Shown: piece by piece, positions 16,743 through 23,863 of the stretch | Layout: each line of letters starts with the position of its first letter | Position numbering within the stretch: position 1 is the stretch's first letter | Assembly: GCA_018263365.1 (NCBI GenBank) | Contig: JAANXI010000175.1 | Coordinates: forward strand, 1 to 32,751 | Length of the DNA: 32,751 nucleotides | Reading direction: 5' to 3' | DNA from: Fidelibacterota bacterium | Lineage (GTDB): Bacteria; Fidelibacterota; JAANXI01 | Notes under the pieces: generated by a model | Seen by the model: only the letters and a program-made list of their open reading frames with translations | Told to the model about the DNA's origin: nothing | Databases searched by the model: none | Program-made: the position numbers and the translations under genes

Positions 16743-18014
16743 ATGGTAAAAAAGACCCAAAGCAAAGATATCGTCTGCGGCGTGGATATTGGTACCACCA
16801 AGATATGTGTTCTCGTCGCTGAATCCATCGAAGATGGCGGTGATTTCAACATCATTGGCATTGGACAGCACCCCAGTAAAGGACTGCGCAAGGGTGTGGT
16901 CGTGAACCTTGAACAGACGATCACCTCCATAGAAGAAGCCGTTGGAGAAGCGGAAATGATGGCGGGCGTCGGCATCGAGAATGTTTATGTCGGTATTGCC
17001 GGGGACCACATTCGCAGCATCAACAGCACCGGCGTTATCGCTATTTCCAAGGCTGGTAAACGGCACGTCGGCGAAAATAACCTAATCACCGAACACGATA
17101 TTCAGAGGGTGCTGGACTGGGCCAAGGGCATCTCTCTCCCCATGGATCGGGAGATCCTGCATGTGCTGCCGCAGGAATACATCGTTGACGATCAACCGGG
17201 TATCAAAGATCCTATCGGGATGAGCGGCCAGCGTCTTGAAGCGCGGGTTCATATCGTGACCGGCGCTATTGCGTCAGCAAAAAATATCGTGAATTGTATT
17301 AAGGGCGCAGGCTTGACAGTGCAGGACCTCGTGCTGGAACCTTTGGCCTCTTCTTATGCTGTCCTCGATGAGGATGAGAAGGACCTGGGCGTTGCCCTTA
17401 TTGATATCGGCGGTGGCACTACGGATGTTGCCGTGTTTTTCGAAGGCGGCGTGCAGCACACCGGCGTCATCGGACTGGGCGGCGAAAACGTAACCAAAGA
17501 CCTGGCACACATGCTGCGCACGCCAATGCACGAGGCCGAGGAAATTAAGATCAACCACGGCTGCGCAAAGATATCGGTGGCCTCCAATGATGACATGTTT
17601 GAGGTGCCGGGTATCGGTGGCCGGGGGACAAAAGAGATCAACCAGGAAATCCTGGCTGAATACATCGAGCCGCGTATGGAAGAAATCCTGAAAATGGCGA
17701 AACAGGAAATCCACAAGGCCGAATGCTGGCCGCACCTGTCGGCGGGAGTGGTGCTCACCGGCGGCGGGTCAATGTTGGGTGGTTTAGTAGATCTTGGAGA
17801 AGAAGTCTTTGATGCGCCGGTGAAACAAGGCGGCGCACAAATCAGCGGTAATCTGCTGGACAAAAAGAAAACGCCTATGTATGCCACTAGTATCGGTTTG
17901 GTGAAATACGGGATGGACAGCCACCGGTCACCTGTCTCGTTTCAGGGCGACGAAAATAAGGTATTTAATCGCATCATGGAACGGATGCGGGATTGGTTTA
18001 ACGAATTCTTTTAA
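16743..18014 (+). CDS. ftsA: Cell division protein FtsA
   Basis: FtsA is the actin-like ATPase that tethers FtsZ to the membrane and recruits later divisome proteins. Actin-fold motifs are visible: phosphate-1 'CGVDIGTTKICVLVAE' (residues ~12-27), the 1C subdomain region with 'VYVGIAGDHIRS', phosphate-2 'LIDIGGGTTDVAVF', and the adenosine motif 'VLTGGGSMLGGL'. The C-terminus 'FNRIMERMRDWFNEFF' is an amphipathic helix of the membrane-targeting type. 423 aa is typical. The start ATG at 16743 has AGGA about 9 nt upstream. ftsZ follows after 50 nt. Confidence 0.97.
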   Translation: MVKKTQSKDIVCGVDIGTTKICVLVAESIEDGGDFNIIGIGQHPSKGLRKGVVVNLEQTITSIEEAVGEAEMMAGVGIENVYVGIAGDHIRSINSTGVIAISKAGKRHVGENNLITEHDIQRVLDWAKGISLPMDREILHVLPQEYIVDDQPGIKDPIGMSGQRLEARVHIVTGAIASAKNIVNCIKGAGLTVQDLVLEPLASSYAVLDEDEKDLGVALIDIGGGTTDVAVFFEGGVQHTGVIGLGGENVTKDLAHMLRTPMHEAEEIKINHGCAKISVASNDDMFEVPGIGGRGTKEINQEILAEYIEPRMEEILKMAKQEIHKAECWPHLSAGVVLTGGGSMLGGLVDLGEEVFDAPVKQGGAQISGNLLDKKKTPMYATSIGLVKYGMDSHRSPVSFQGDENKVFNRIMERMRDWFNEFF

Positions 18015-18064
18015 TCAGAAATTGAATTTCGGACAAGACAAGCAAACGGAAAGAGGAGGACCAT

Positions 18065-19249
18065 ATGTTATTTGAATTTGATGACTTCATAGACCAGAAG
18101 GCGGTCATGAAAGTAGTTGGTGTCGGCGGCGCCGGCGGCAACGCGCTGAACCGGATGATAAGCGCCAACCTGCAAGGGGTGGAGTTTATCGCAGTAAACA
18201 CGGACTCCCAGGCACTGGACAACAATAATGCCCAAACGAAGATCCAAATAGGCAAAAACCTGACGAAAGGTCTGGGAGCCGGAGCCAATATGGAAGTCGG
18301 TCGCCGCGCCATAGAAGAGGATCGCGATGCAGTCGCCGGCGCACTGTCCGGTGCGGATATGATTTTTGTCGCGGCTGGCATGGGCGGCGGTACCGGTACG
18401 GGTGCTGCGCCGATTGTGGCGGAAATCGCCAAAGAACTGGGCGCGCTCACGATCGGAATAATTACCAAGCCGTTCGTGTTTGAAGGGCCTAAGCGGATGA
18501 AGCGGGCGGAGTCCGGTATTGATGAGCTGAAGGTGAATGTCGATACCCTGATTGTGATTCCGAACCAGCGACTGTTGGCCATTGCGGATAAAAAGACCTC
18601 CATGACAGAAGCATTTCAGCTGGCTGACAGCATTTTGATGCAGTCCACCAAGGGCATTTCGAGCCTTATCAACGTGCCCGGGCTGATTAACCTCGACTTT
18701 GCTGACGTCCGCACGGTGATGATGGATATGGGCGATGCGATCATGGGTACCGGAATTGCCACCGGCGAAGAACGGGCGGCACTAGCAGCGCAGCAGGCAA
18801 TCTCAAGTCCATTGCTGGACGATGTGAAAATCACGGGCGCGCAAGGGGTGCTGGTCAACATCACCGGCGGTGAAGACCTGGCGCTTATGGAAGTGGACGA
18901 AGCCACATCCATCATCTACGAGGAAGCCGGCGAAGACGCGAACATCATCTTTGGTGCAGTTATAGACCCCAACATGGAAGATGAAATCAATGTGACGGTT
19001 ATTGCTACCGGCTTTAACAAGGAGCGCCATGATTTCTCCCGGTTCAACCGTGAGGAACAGCAGAAAAAAGAGATCGAAAAGAAGGCGGGCAATAATCTCG
19101 AATTGCCAACCTATCAGCGGAAACAATACGAAAAAGAACAGTCGAAGAAAAACGGACAGGCTCAAGAGAAAAAGGAGGATTACCAGGAGACGCTCTACTT
19201 CGATGACGACCTGGAAGTACCGGCATTCATCCGGAAACAGATGAAATAA
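18065..19249 (+). CDS. ftsZ: Cell division protein FtsZ
   Basis: FtsZ is the tubulin-like GTPase that forms the Z-ring. The GTP-binding features are clear: 'VVGVGGAGGNALNRMI' near the N-terminus, the tubulin signature GGGTGTG at residues 107-113, 'NVDTLIVIPNQRLL' and the T7-loop 'NLDFADVRTVM'. A charged linker rich in Lys, Glu and Gln (about 320-378) leads to the conserved tail 'LEVPAFIRKQMK' that binds FtsA. 394 aa is normal. A strong ribosome-binding site, AAAGAGGAGG, lies 5 nt before the ATG, unlike the weak sites upstream in the cluster, fitting the high level of FtsZ that cells need. A terminator follows at 19375. Confidence 0.98.
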   Translation: MLFEFDDFIDQKAVMKVVGVGGAGGNALNRMISANLQGVEFIAVNTDSQALDNNNAQTKIQIGKNLTKGLGAGANMEVGRRAIEEDRDAVAGALSGADMIFVAAGMGGGTGTGAAPIVAEIAKELGALTIGIITKPFVFEGPKRMKRAESGIDELKVNVDTLIVIPNQRLLAIADKKTSMTEAFQLADSILMQSTKGISSLINVPGLINLDFADVRTVMMDMGDAIMGTGIATGEERAALAAQQAISSPLLDDVKITGAQGVLVNITGGEDLALMEVDEATSIIYEEAGEDANIIFGAVIDPNMEDEINVTVIATGFNKERHDFSRFNREEQQKKEIEKKAGNNLELPTYQRKQYEKEQSKKNGQAQEKKEDYQETLYFDDDLEVPAFIRKQMK

Positions 19250-19374
19250 ACGGTTCTCTTGCAACCATGGGATTACTCAACCGCAGAGTTCTCACACACA
19301 GGCGTTCGGCATTCCGTTTCTATTCGTAGATCGGGGAATCTGCACGCCTCCGTTTGCTTGTCCAATGCAGTAAC

Positions 19375-19411
19375 AAAAAAAGCCCTGACCGTAACGGCCA
19401 GGGCTTTTTTT
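19375..19411. terminator. Bidirectional terminator between ftsZ and rpmB
   Basis: AGCCCTGACC (19381-19390) pairs with GGCCAGGGCT (19396-19405) around a 5-nt loop, with one mismatch. An A-run lies before the stem and a T-run after it, so it works in both directions and serves the convergent ftsZ and rpmB transcripts. It marks the end of the division cluster. Confidence 0.9.
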
Positions 19412-19432
19412 ACTTCAAATACTGCCGGGATG

Positions 19433-19645
19433 TTATCCCATTTTGTGGGTATGGCTAACTGCCTTTTTCACCCTTCCCTGCTTAATGCAGGATGTACAGA
19501 CTTTCATCCGCTTATGCGTGCCGTTCACGTCCACGCGAATTTTCTGCAAATTCGGCATAAAGCGTCGTTTTGTTCTGTTATTCGCGTGACTCACGTTATT
19601 TCCGACTTTCGGGCCTTTCCCACACACTTCACATACTTGCGCCAT
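19433..19645 (-). CDS. rpmB: 50S ribosomal protein L28
   Basis: The product is bL28, a large-subunit ribosomal protein. The start 'MAQVCEVCGKGPKVGNNVSH' and 'RTKRRFMPNLQKIRV', 'KVCTSCIKQGRVKK' match the family. CxxC pairs (CEVC near the start, CTSC near the end) indicate the zinc-binding form. The open frame extends five codons upstream, but the ATG at 19645 has a GGAG at good spacing, giving the usual 70-residue length. It is monocistronic and convergent with ftsZ. Confidence 0.95.
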   Translation of the reverse strand: MAQVCEVCGKGPKVGNNVSHANNRTKRRFMPNLQKIRVDVNGTHKRMKVCTSCIKQGRVKKAVSHTHKMG

Positions 19646-19719
19646 TATTTTCTCCGTCATTCCTTGAATTCAAAAATCGTTAAAATTTAGACGTTCACAA
19701 TCGAAAAGCAAGCGGTAAA

Positions 19720-19741
19720 GCGTTTTCTGCTCAGAAAACGC
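19720..19741. repeat. Perfect 10-bp inverted repeat
   Basis: GCGTTTTCTG and CAGAAAACGC are exact reverse complements separated by CT. There is no following T-run on either side, so its role as terminator or operator is unclear. It lies about 75 nt upstream of the rpmB start. Confidence 0.6.
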
Positions 19742-19941
19742 GGATAGAACCGCCCGAATCGATCCCCGCCGTGGCGGTGTCATTGCCGGTGAATTCATAA
19801 AAGCGTCAGTGAAGGTGGATTTCTTGAATCCCACGCCCTCGCTCAAACCCACTTCGCGGACTTTAAGCGGGTTTTCCATTAGATACAAATATGTCGCCTC
19901 CGTAAGGCTCACTGCTGAAATTTTGGGTTATTTTTTTTGAG

Positions 19942-19996
19942 AACTGATAACTATTCACTGTCGACTGAGTATCGTCTCACAACTGAGGTCTCAGGT
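19942..19996. repeat. 7-bp periodic degenerate repeat (locus 1)
   Basis: Read in sevens the stretch gives AACTGAT, AACTATT, CACTGTC, GACTGAG and further degenerate units, with ACT kept in register at first. Similar heptad-phased stretches occur at 27262-27291 and 31919-31978. These resemble short tandemly repeated sequences known from other bacterial genomes. Confidence 0.45.
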
Positions 19997-20023
19997 TTTA
20001 CTACTCATGCAATTTTTTACTAG

Positions 20024-20221
20024 CCTGAATGATTCATTAAATAGCAGCATATTTTTGGGGAATCCAATAGAACAAATATTTAGTGGGCTATTCCGAGCCA
20101 GAGCAAGCACTGGAAATGTTCCAAGTAGAGACGTTCCATGGAACGTCTCTACATAACTATAAATATTGATCTTAGCACGCCTAAAATGCGCGCATTTATT
20201 TCGATTTATGAATTATTCGGG
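20024..20221. mobile_element. MITE-like element A (198 bp) with inverted ends and central palindrome
   Basis: The left end CCTGAATGATTCATTAA (20024-20040) is a near-perfect inverted match to the right end TTTATGAATTATTCGGG (20205-20221). A perfect 28-bp palindrome lies inside at 20125-20152. The ends match those around the transposase relic at 22867. No transposase is encoded, so it would be a non-autonomous element. Element B (23498-23697) has nearly the same length and the same palindrome position when read in reverse. Confidence 0.65.
20125..20152. repeat. 28-bp palindrome, copy 1 (perfect)
   Basis: Half-site GTAGAGACGTTCCA is followed by its exact reverse complement, centred on CCATGG. 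Four more copies or variants are at 23568, 24969, 25048 and 25164. All lie in non-coding sequence. Confidence 0.85.
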
Positions 20222-20321
20222 TAGTAACTCATTCTCCAAAATTTCTAATAACCATAACGCAATAACACCAGAATACGTGAGTAAGATTAAGAGTACGATT
20301 ATGATTAGGACATGTAAACTC

Positions 20322-20360
20322 GAATACTCTAACACCCGAACACTTTAACACTATAACACT
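20322..20360. repeat. 8-bp periodic degenerate tandem repeat (locus 2)
   Basis: Units read GAATACTC, TAACACCC, GAACACTT, TAACACTA, TAACACT. It starts with the same GAATACTC unit as the locus at 16638. It ends about 50 nt before the dusB start. Confidence 0.65.
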
Positions 20361-20411
20361 CCATCCCTCTCCATTTGCTCCTTCACAGGAAACCCGATAT
20401 ATTTAGCCGTT

Positions 20412-21428
20412 ATGAAAATTGGTCCATTAGATATACCAAGCCGGGTTCTCCTGGCACCGATGGCTGGCGTCACGGATCATATTTACCGGGTGATCTGTAG
20501 GGAGTTCAGCGCGGGACTCGTTTATACGGAATTCGTCAGTTCCAACGGGATCATCCGGGAGAACGAGCGGACGCTGGAGATGCTCCACTTTGAGGAGCGG
20601 GAGCGTCCAATCGGCATCCAGATTTTTGGCGATGATGCGGATATTCTGGCGGAGAGCGCCGCATACCTTACCGAGTCACTAGAGCCGGACCTTATCGACC
20701 TGAATTTCGGCTGCCCGGTACCGAAGGTGACCAAAAAAGGGGCGGGATCGGCTATTCTGAAGGATCAGGGAAAGGTCGGCGAGGTCTGCGAAAAAGTCGT
20801 GAATGCGGTGGATATCCCCGTGACAGTGAAAATGCGCAGCGGCTGGTCTGACAAAGAGATCGTGGCGCCGGAGTATGCGCAGCTCATGGAATCGCTGGGA
20901 ATTGCTGCGGTGACAGTCCACGGCCGCACCACGCAGATCCGGTATGAAAAGCCGTCAGATAACACGGTGATTGCGGCAACGAAGGAAGCCGTGGATATTC
21001 CGGTTATCGGTAACGGTGACATTCTGCAACCGGAAGATGGGCGAAGAATGATCGACGAAACCGGCTGCGACGGTGTGATGATTGCCCGTGGCGCCCTGGG
21101 CAATCCGTGGATACTGCATCGCACCAATCATTATCTGGAAACCGGCGAACTATTGCCTGAACCTGACTATGCCGACCGGCTGAACTTATGTTTCCGACAT
21201 CTCCAGCTGAAGGAAGAAGAAAAGGATTCGACGCTTGCGGCCATGTTGATGAAAAAGAACATCGGCTGGTATCTCAAAGGGATGCCGAATGCGTCGACAA
21301 TGCGCCAACTCATTAATACCAGTGATGAGTCTCAGGAGATGTATGAAATACTGCGTGACTATGCGAAGGAACTCAATGTTAAGTTAACGGCAGAAGAACC
21401 GGCGCTCTCCTACCAAAAAAGCGTCTGA
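20412..21428 (+). CDS. dusB: tRNA-dihydrouridine synthase (DusB-like)
   Basis: Dus enzymes reduce uridine to dihydrouridine in tRNA D-loops using FMN and NADPH. The TIM-barrel motifs are clear: 'LAPMAGVTDHIYRVICREF' near the N-terminus, 'DLNFGCPVPKV' with catalytic Cys101, 'VTVKMRSGW', 'VTVHGRTTQIRY', 'IGNGDI' and 'GVMIARGALGNPWI' for FMN phosphate binding. 338 aa and the order of motifs fit the bacterial DusB group. It stands alone on + and its stop codon directly abuts the stop codon of the convergent DUF1232 gene, with no spacer and no obvious terminator. Confidence 0.93.
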   Translation: MKIGPLDIPSRVLLAPMAGVTDHIYRVICREFSAGLVYTEFVSSNGIIRENERTLEMLHFEERERPIGIQIFGDDADILAESAAYLTESLEPDLIDLNFGCPVPKVTKKGAGSAILKDQGKVGEVCEKVVNAVDIPVTVKMRSGWSDKEIVAPEYAQLMESLGIAAVTVHGRTTQIRYEKPSDNTVIAATKEAVDIPVIGNGDILQPEDGRRMIDETGCDGVMIARGALGNPWILHRTNHYLETGELLPEPDYADRLNLCFRHLQLKEEEKDSTLAAMLMKKNIGWYLKGMPNASTMRQLINTSDESQEMYEILRDYAKELNVKLTAEEPALSYQKSV

Positions 21429-21911
21429 TTATCCCGGCAGTATTCGCTGAATATATTTCCCAAAATTCCTGACTAAATCGATCCCTTTTACAATACCCCG
21501 TAACGCAGTCAATTCTTCAGCGGAACCCCGCCAGATCTCATTGATGATCTCTTTTTCGCGTTCGTTATCACCATTGAGAAGAGAATTCACCAGCGCCAGC
21601 GCCACCACGACATCGTCGACATAGCCGACCGGCCCGGCGACAGCTTCGGGAATAACATCGAAAGGCATGACAAAATATCCCACGGCGACCGCCACGCGCC
21701 GCTTTGTCTTTTTAGAAACTTCGGGATGATTCAGCAGGCTGATGAGCAGATGCAGCACAAGCGGCCCCGCCTTGACAAGCCGGATGGTTGTTTTCATTGG
21801 CAGAATTTTCAGGAGTCTGTATTTTTCCCGATACCGCGTGACATTCTCATCCCAGTGTGCGATTTTCGCTTCGATCTTGTCGTAATAGTCGTCGAGTTTT
21901 TCCTGGTTCAC
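21429..21911 (-). CDS. DUF1232 (YkvA-like) protein
   Basis: The core 'VAVGYFVMPFDVIPEAVAGPVGYVDDVVVALALVN' contains the DUF1232 signature (Y.v.P.D.iPd..p..Gy.DD), here at about residues 85-125. The family is associated with the membrane and of unknown function. A hydrophobic stretch precedes it ('GPLVLHLLISLLNHP'). The start appears to be GTG at 21911 with GAGG about 8 nt upstream; length 160 aa. It converges on dusB with zero spacing. Confidence 0.8.
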   Translation of the reverse strand: MNQEKLDDYYDKIEAKIAHWDENVTRYREKYRLLKILPMKTTIRLVKAGPLVLHLLISLLNHPEVSKKTKRRVAVAVGYFVMPFDVIPEAVAGPVGYVDDVVVALALVNSLLNGDNEREKEIINEIWRGSAEELTALRGIVKGIDLVRNFGKYIQRILPG

Positions 21912-22145
21912 TTGTTACCCCTCACCTGCTCTGTTTCTTGTTTCAATTGAGTCTACCGAATGGAATGTAAAGTGTAAAGTACCAGATTAGTATCGGAGAT
22001 GGAAAATGCCAGAAAATGCGACAGGAAATACTACCCTCCGAACTGTTAGGTATATCACATGATGAAATGGCTCGTGACCCACAACACTCAAAGGCCGGGC
22101 GATCTCTCATATCTTTGAGAAAAGCAACAAATCGGAGGGATCACT

Positions 22146-22544
22146 ATGAGGGCGTTAATCTTATGTTTGCCTTTTTTGGCGCTGCTTTTCACTTTTTGCG
22201 ACCAACAACAGTATAATAAAGAACTCCTGACGGAACGATTCAACCAATCAGACAGCGCAATCCACGCCTTAGTCAATGATGCGAAGATCGAGATAATGGA
22301 AAGCACGGGTGACACACTGTACAACGAGCATATTCAATATATCCTGGAATCGGCCAAATTCCGGCTGGATTCGCTGGAGCATTCCATAGATACTTATAAC
22401 CGGCAGAGCTTTGAGCGCGTTGAGGCGCGAATCGAGCAAATTATTTACCAAACTGAGCAGGATTTACTGGAGCTGAAACAAGTCGCAAATGAAAAAACCA
22501 AGTCGGTGTACGATGAACTAGCGCGGGGTGTCAAGAGTTCCTGA
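22146..22544 (+). CDS. Small exported protein with coiled-coil, possible lipoprotein
   Basis: I do not recognise the family. The 132-residue product has an N-terminal signal-like stretch (MRALILCLPFLALLFTFC); Cys18 could be a lipid-attachment site, but Phe at -1 is not a standard lipobox residue. The rest is helical, charged and lacks further Cys: 'ESAKFRLDSLEHSIDTYNRQ' and 'ERVEARIEQIIYQTEQDLLELKQ' suggest coiled coil. A good ribosome-binding site (GGAGGG) lies 6 nt before the ATG, which supports real translation. It is monocistronic and ends about 70 nt before tRNA-Ser. Confidence 0.6.
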   Translation: MRALILCLPFLALLFTFCDQQQYNKELLTERFNQSDSAIHALVNDAKIEIMESTGDTLYNEHIQYILESAKFRLDSLEHSIDTYNRQSFERVEARIEQIIYQTEQDLLELKQVANEKTKSVYDELARGVKSS

Positions 22545-22573
22545 GTAGATCCCTTTGACGACTAAATTCGCCG

Positions 22574-22602
22574 TTGGATTCAATCGTAAAATCGAATATA
22601 TT
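22574..22602 (+). promoter_or_regulatory. Probable tRNA-Ser promoter
   Basis: TTGGAT (22574-22579) and TATATT (22597-22602) are separated by 17 nt. The tRNA 5' end begins 12 nt after the -10 hexamer. Confidence 0.55.
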
Positions 22603-22613
22603 TCACTCCCAAT

Positions 22614-22697
22614 GGAGGTGTAGCCCTAACTGGTAAGGCAGCGGTCTTGAAAACCGCCGGGTTCACGCCCTTGGGGGTTCGAATCCCTCCACCTCCG
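22614..22697 (+). tRNA. tRNA-Ser (anticodon UGA)
   Basis: The acceptor arms GGAGGTG (22614-22620) and CACCTCC (22690-22696) pair perfectly, with discriminator G at 22697. The anticodon stem GCGGT/ACCGC encloses loop CTTGAAA, so the anticodon is TGA. The T arm contains GGTTCGAATCC. A long variable arm identifies a class II tRNA, as expected for serine. The CCA end is not encoded. Insertion-sequence debris begins 170 nt downstream. Confidence 0.95.
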
Positions 22698-22706
22698 CTG
22701 TCCGAA

Positions 22707-22739
22707 ATCCCCTGAGCCATAATGGTTGCAGGGGTTTTT
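22707..22739 (+). terminator. Rho-independent terminator of tRNA-Ser
   Basis: ATCCCCTG (22707-22714) pairs with CAGGGGTT (22729-22736), with a G-T pair near the base, followed by a run of T's. It lies 10 nt after the tRNA. Confidence 0.8.
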
Positions 22740-22894
22740 GCGTTTTCAGCGGTGGATAAACCGTGGCACACCGTTACGCCACATCTGCGCAAAACTTATC
22801 ATATCACCCTCGACTGTTCGACGGGAGTTCCCCGTAAGAGTAATAATCCCCCACAAGTTTACCTAGCCTGAATAATTCATAAACTCAGGAAAAA

Positions 22895-22974
22895 AGAGTT
22901 CCAATAGTGGTTGTAAAATGTTAAATTACAGTAAGTTAAAAACACATAAACATTCACAACCACTCAGGAACTCT
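22895..22974 (+). promoter_or_regulatory. Inverted repeat in the transposase leader
   Basis: AGAGTTCC plus AGTGGTTGT (22895-22914) pair with ACAACCACT plus GGAACTCT (22956-22974) across a ~41-nt loop. The hairpin ends 3 nt before the transposase ATG and would mask its ribosome-binding site, a known means of limiting expression from outside transcripts in some insertion sequences. Confidence 0.55.
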
Positions 22975-22977
22975 CTT

Positions 22978-23190
22978 ATGAATAATGTACCAGCTATTCC
23001 CGGTAAAAACCAGACCGAATTCCCATTGGAAGTCACCGCCGTGGAAGGCACTCCGGTTTTCATCGATGCGCAAGGAGGCGACCTCACCTCGGATGCGGGC
23101 GTGCTCCTGCTCCGGGAGACCGAAGCCCACGTCGGGATCATTGCGACGTTGACCGATTGTCTGCCCGATCCGCGGCATCCGTCGTTGCAT
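22978..23190 (+). pseudogene. IS1380-type transposase, N-terminal fragment
   Basis: From ATG 22978 the frame reads 'DAQGGDLTSDAGVLLLRETEAHVGI' and 'LTDCLPDPRHPS', which resembles the N-terminal part of IS1380 transposases (the 'DAGLLLLRE' and 'LPDPRDP' phrases). After about residue 68 the family's expected 'LLRQRVYQIALGYED'-type region is missing, because the sequence switches to an unrelated element in opposite orientation. The frame happens to stay open to 23502, but that tail is antisense to the other fragment. None of the DDE catalytic core remains. Confidence 0.65.
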
Positions 23191-23391
23191 TTGCTTGGGC
23201 CGGCTGCCTTCCTCCGAATAGAGCACCGCAAAGACGTCCTCCGGAATGCGGCGGAAGATCAGCTGGTAGAACTGATATGCGTCCGAGTCCTCCAGCTGCT
23301 GCCGCTTCCGGTCGCTCAAATGCGGGCCATAGCCGAACGCCTCGGTTTGGGTGGGCGATTGGTTGGGTTTGAACAGGGGGATCCCACGAGG
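23191..23391 (-). pseudogene. IS1182-type transposase, N-terminal fragment
   Basis: On the minus strand an open frame from after the TAA at 23392-23394 down to 23194 reads 'PLFKPNQ', then 'LEDSDAYQFYQLIFRRIPED' and 'FAVLYSEEGSRP'. These are phrases of the N-terminal region of IS1182-type transposases ('FY..I...I.E..F..LYS...SRPN'). The match ends where the IS1380 fragment begins, so two transposase 5' ends lie head to head. No start codon or catalytic domain is preserved. Confidence 0.55.
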
Positions 23392-23497
23392 TTAATCGTT
23401 GGTAAACTCCTGATATTATTAGAGATAATGTACCAAATTCCCCGGAGAATTCCTATGAAAAATCGGGACTTTTTAGACTGCACTCATGTCTTTAAAA

Positions 23498-23697
23498 CCT
23501 GATAATTCATAAACCGGGTTTATTCTGATGATAAGACCAAATGTAACTTATGGAATAACACGTGCTTGTAGAGACACGCCATGGAGGGTCTCTACCCAAC
23601 GATATTGTGGACGGTTATACTCCACAACTTGCACCTCCAAACCCCGCCGGAACATGGATGGTATGATCCGGAAATCGCATTCATGAATTATTCAGGA
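23498..23697. mobile_element. MITE-like element B (200 bp), inverted relative to element A
   Basis: CCTGATAATTCATAAA (23498-23513) and TTCATGAATTATTCAGG (23681-23697) form inverted ends; flanks AAAA and AAAG could be a decayed 4-bp target duplication. The 28-bp palindrome variant at 23568-23595 lies 102 nt from the right end, matching its 101-nt distance from the left end in element A. The internal sequences of A and B otherwise look diverged. Confidence 0.6.
23568..23595. repeat. 28-bp palindrome, copy 2 (degenerate)
   Basis: It begins GTAGAGACACGCCATGG and ends GGTCTCTAC. Outer 7-bp arms and the central CCATGG are retained, while inner arm positions have diverged. Confidence 0.7.
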
Positions 23698-23863
23698 AAA
23701 GATAAATTCATTAGGGTATTTTCATATTCATAGAGTAACGATGTGGTTATAATGACATATGATAACAACCCCATGAAGACTGTAATGCCGTATCTTCTTT
23801 TTCGTCTATTTGACTCCCCATTTTTTGCCTTTCCCAGTATGGTTGAATACAATTGGATTGTGT

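Larger units (their letters stand above)
19646..20023. other. Non-coding spacer upstream of the first MITE-like element
   Basis: No convincing gene. It holds a perfect 10-bp hairpin with a 2-nt loop (GCGTTTTCTG-CT-CAGAAAACGC, 19720-19741) and a stretch with 7-bp periodicity (19942-19996). An 80-codon open frame on the minus strand has no recognisable domain. Confidence 0.5.
22867..23697. mobile_element. Decayed insertion-sequence region with IS1380-like ends
   Basis: The left end CCTGAATAATTCATAAA (22867-22883) and the right end TTCATGAATTATTCAGG (23681-23697) are inverted copies with one mismatch. Between them lie a 5' fragment of an IS1380-type transposase, an opposed 5' fragment of an IS1182-type transposase, and MITE-like element B. 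At about 830 bp it is half the length of a working IS1380 element. Family names rest on remembered protein motifs, not on a database match. Confidence 0.6.

Noticed and set aside
16534..16749. 71-codon open frame between ftsQ and ftsA
   Set aside because: It runs through the 8-bp periodic repeat and overlaps the ftsA start; composition is not protein-like.
19670..19912. 80-codon open frame on the minus strand upstream of rpmB
   Set aside because: No recognisable domain or ribosome-binding site, and it spans the hairpin at 19720-19741; more likely chance.
22918..23502. A single 194-residue protein across the IS relic
   Set aside because: Only the first third matches a transposase; the remainder is antisense to a different transposase fragment.
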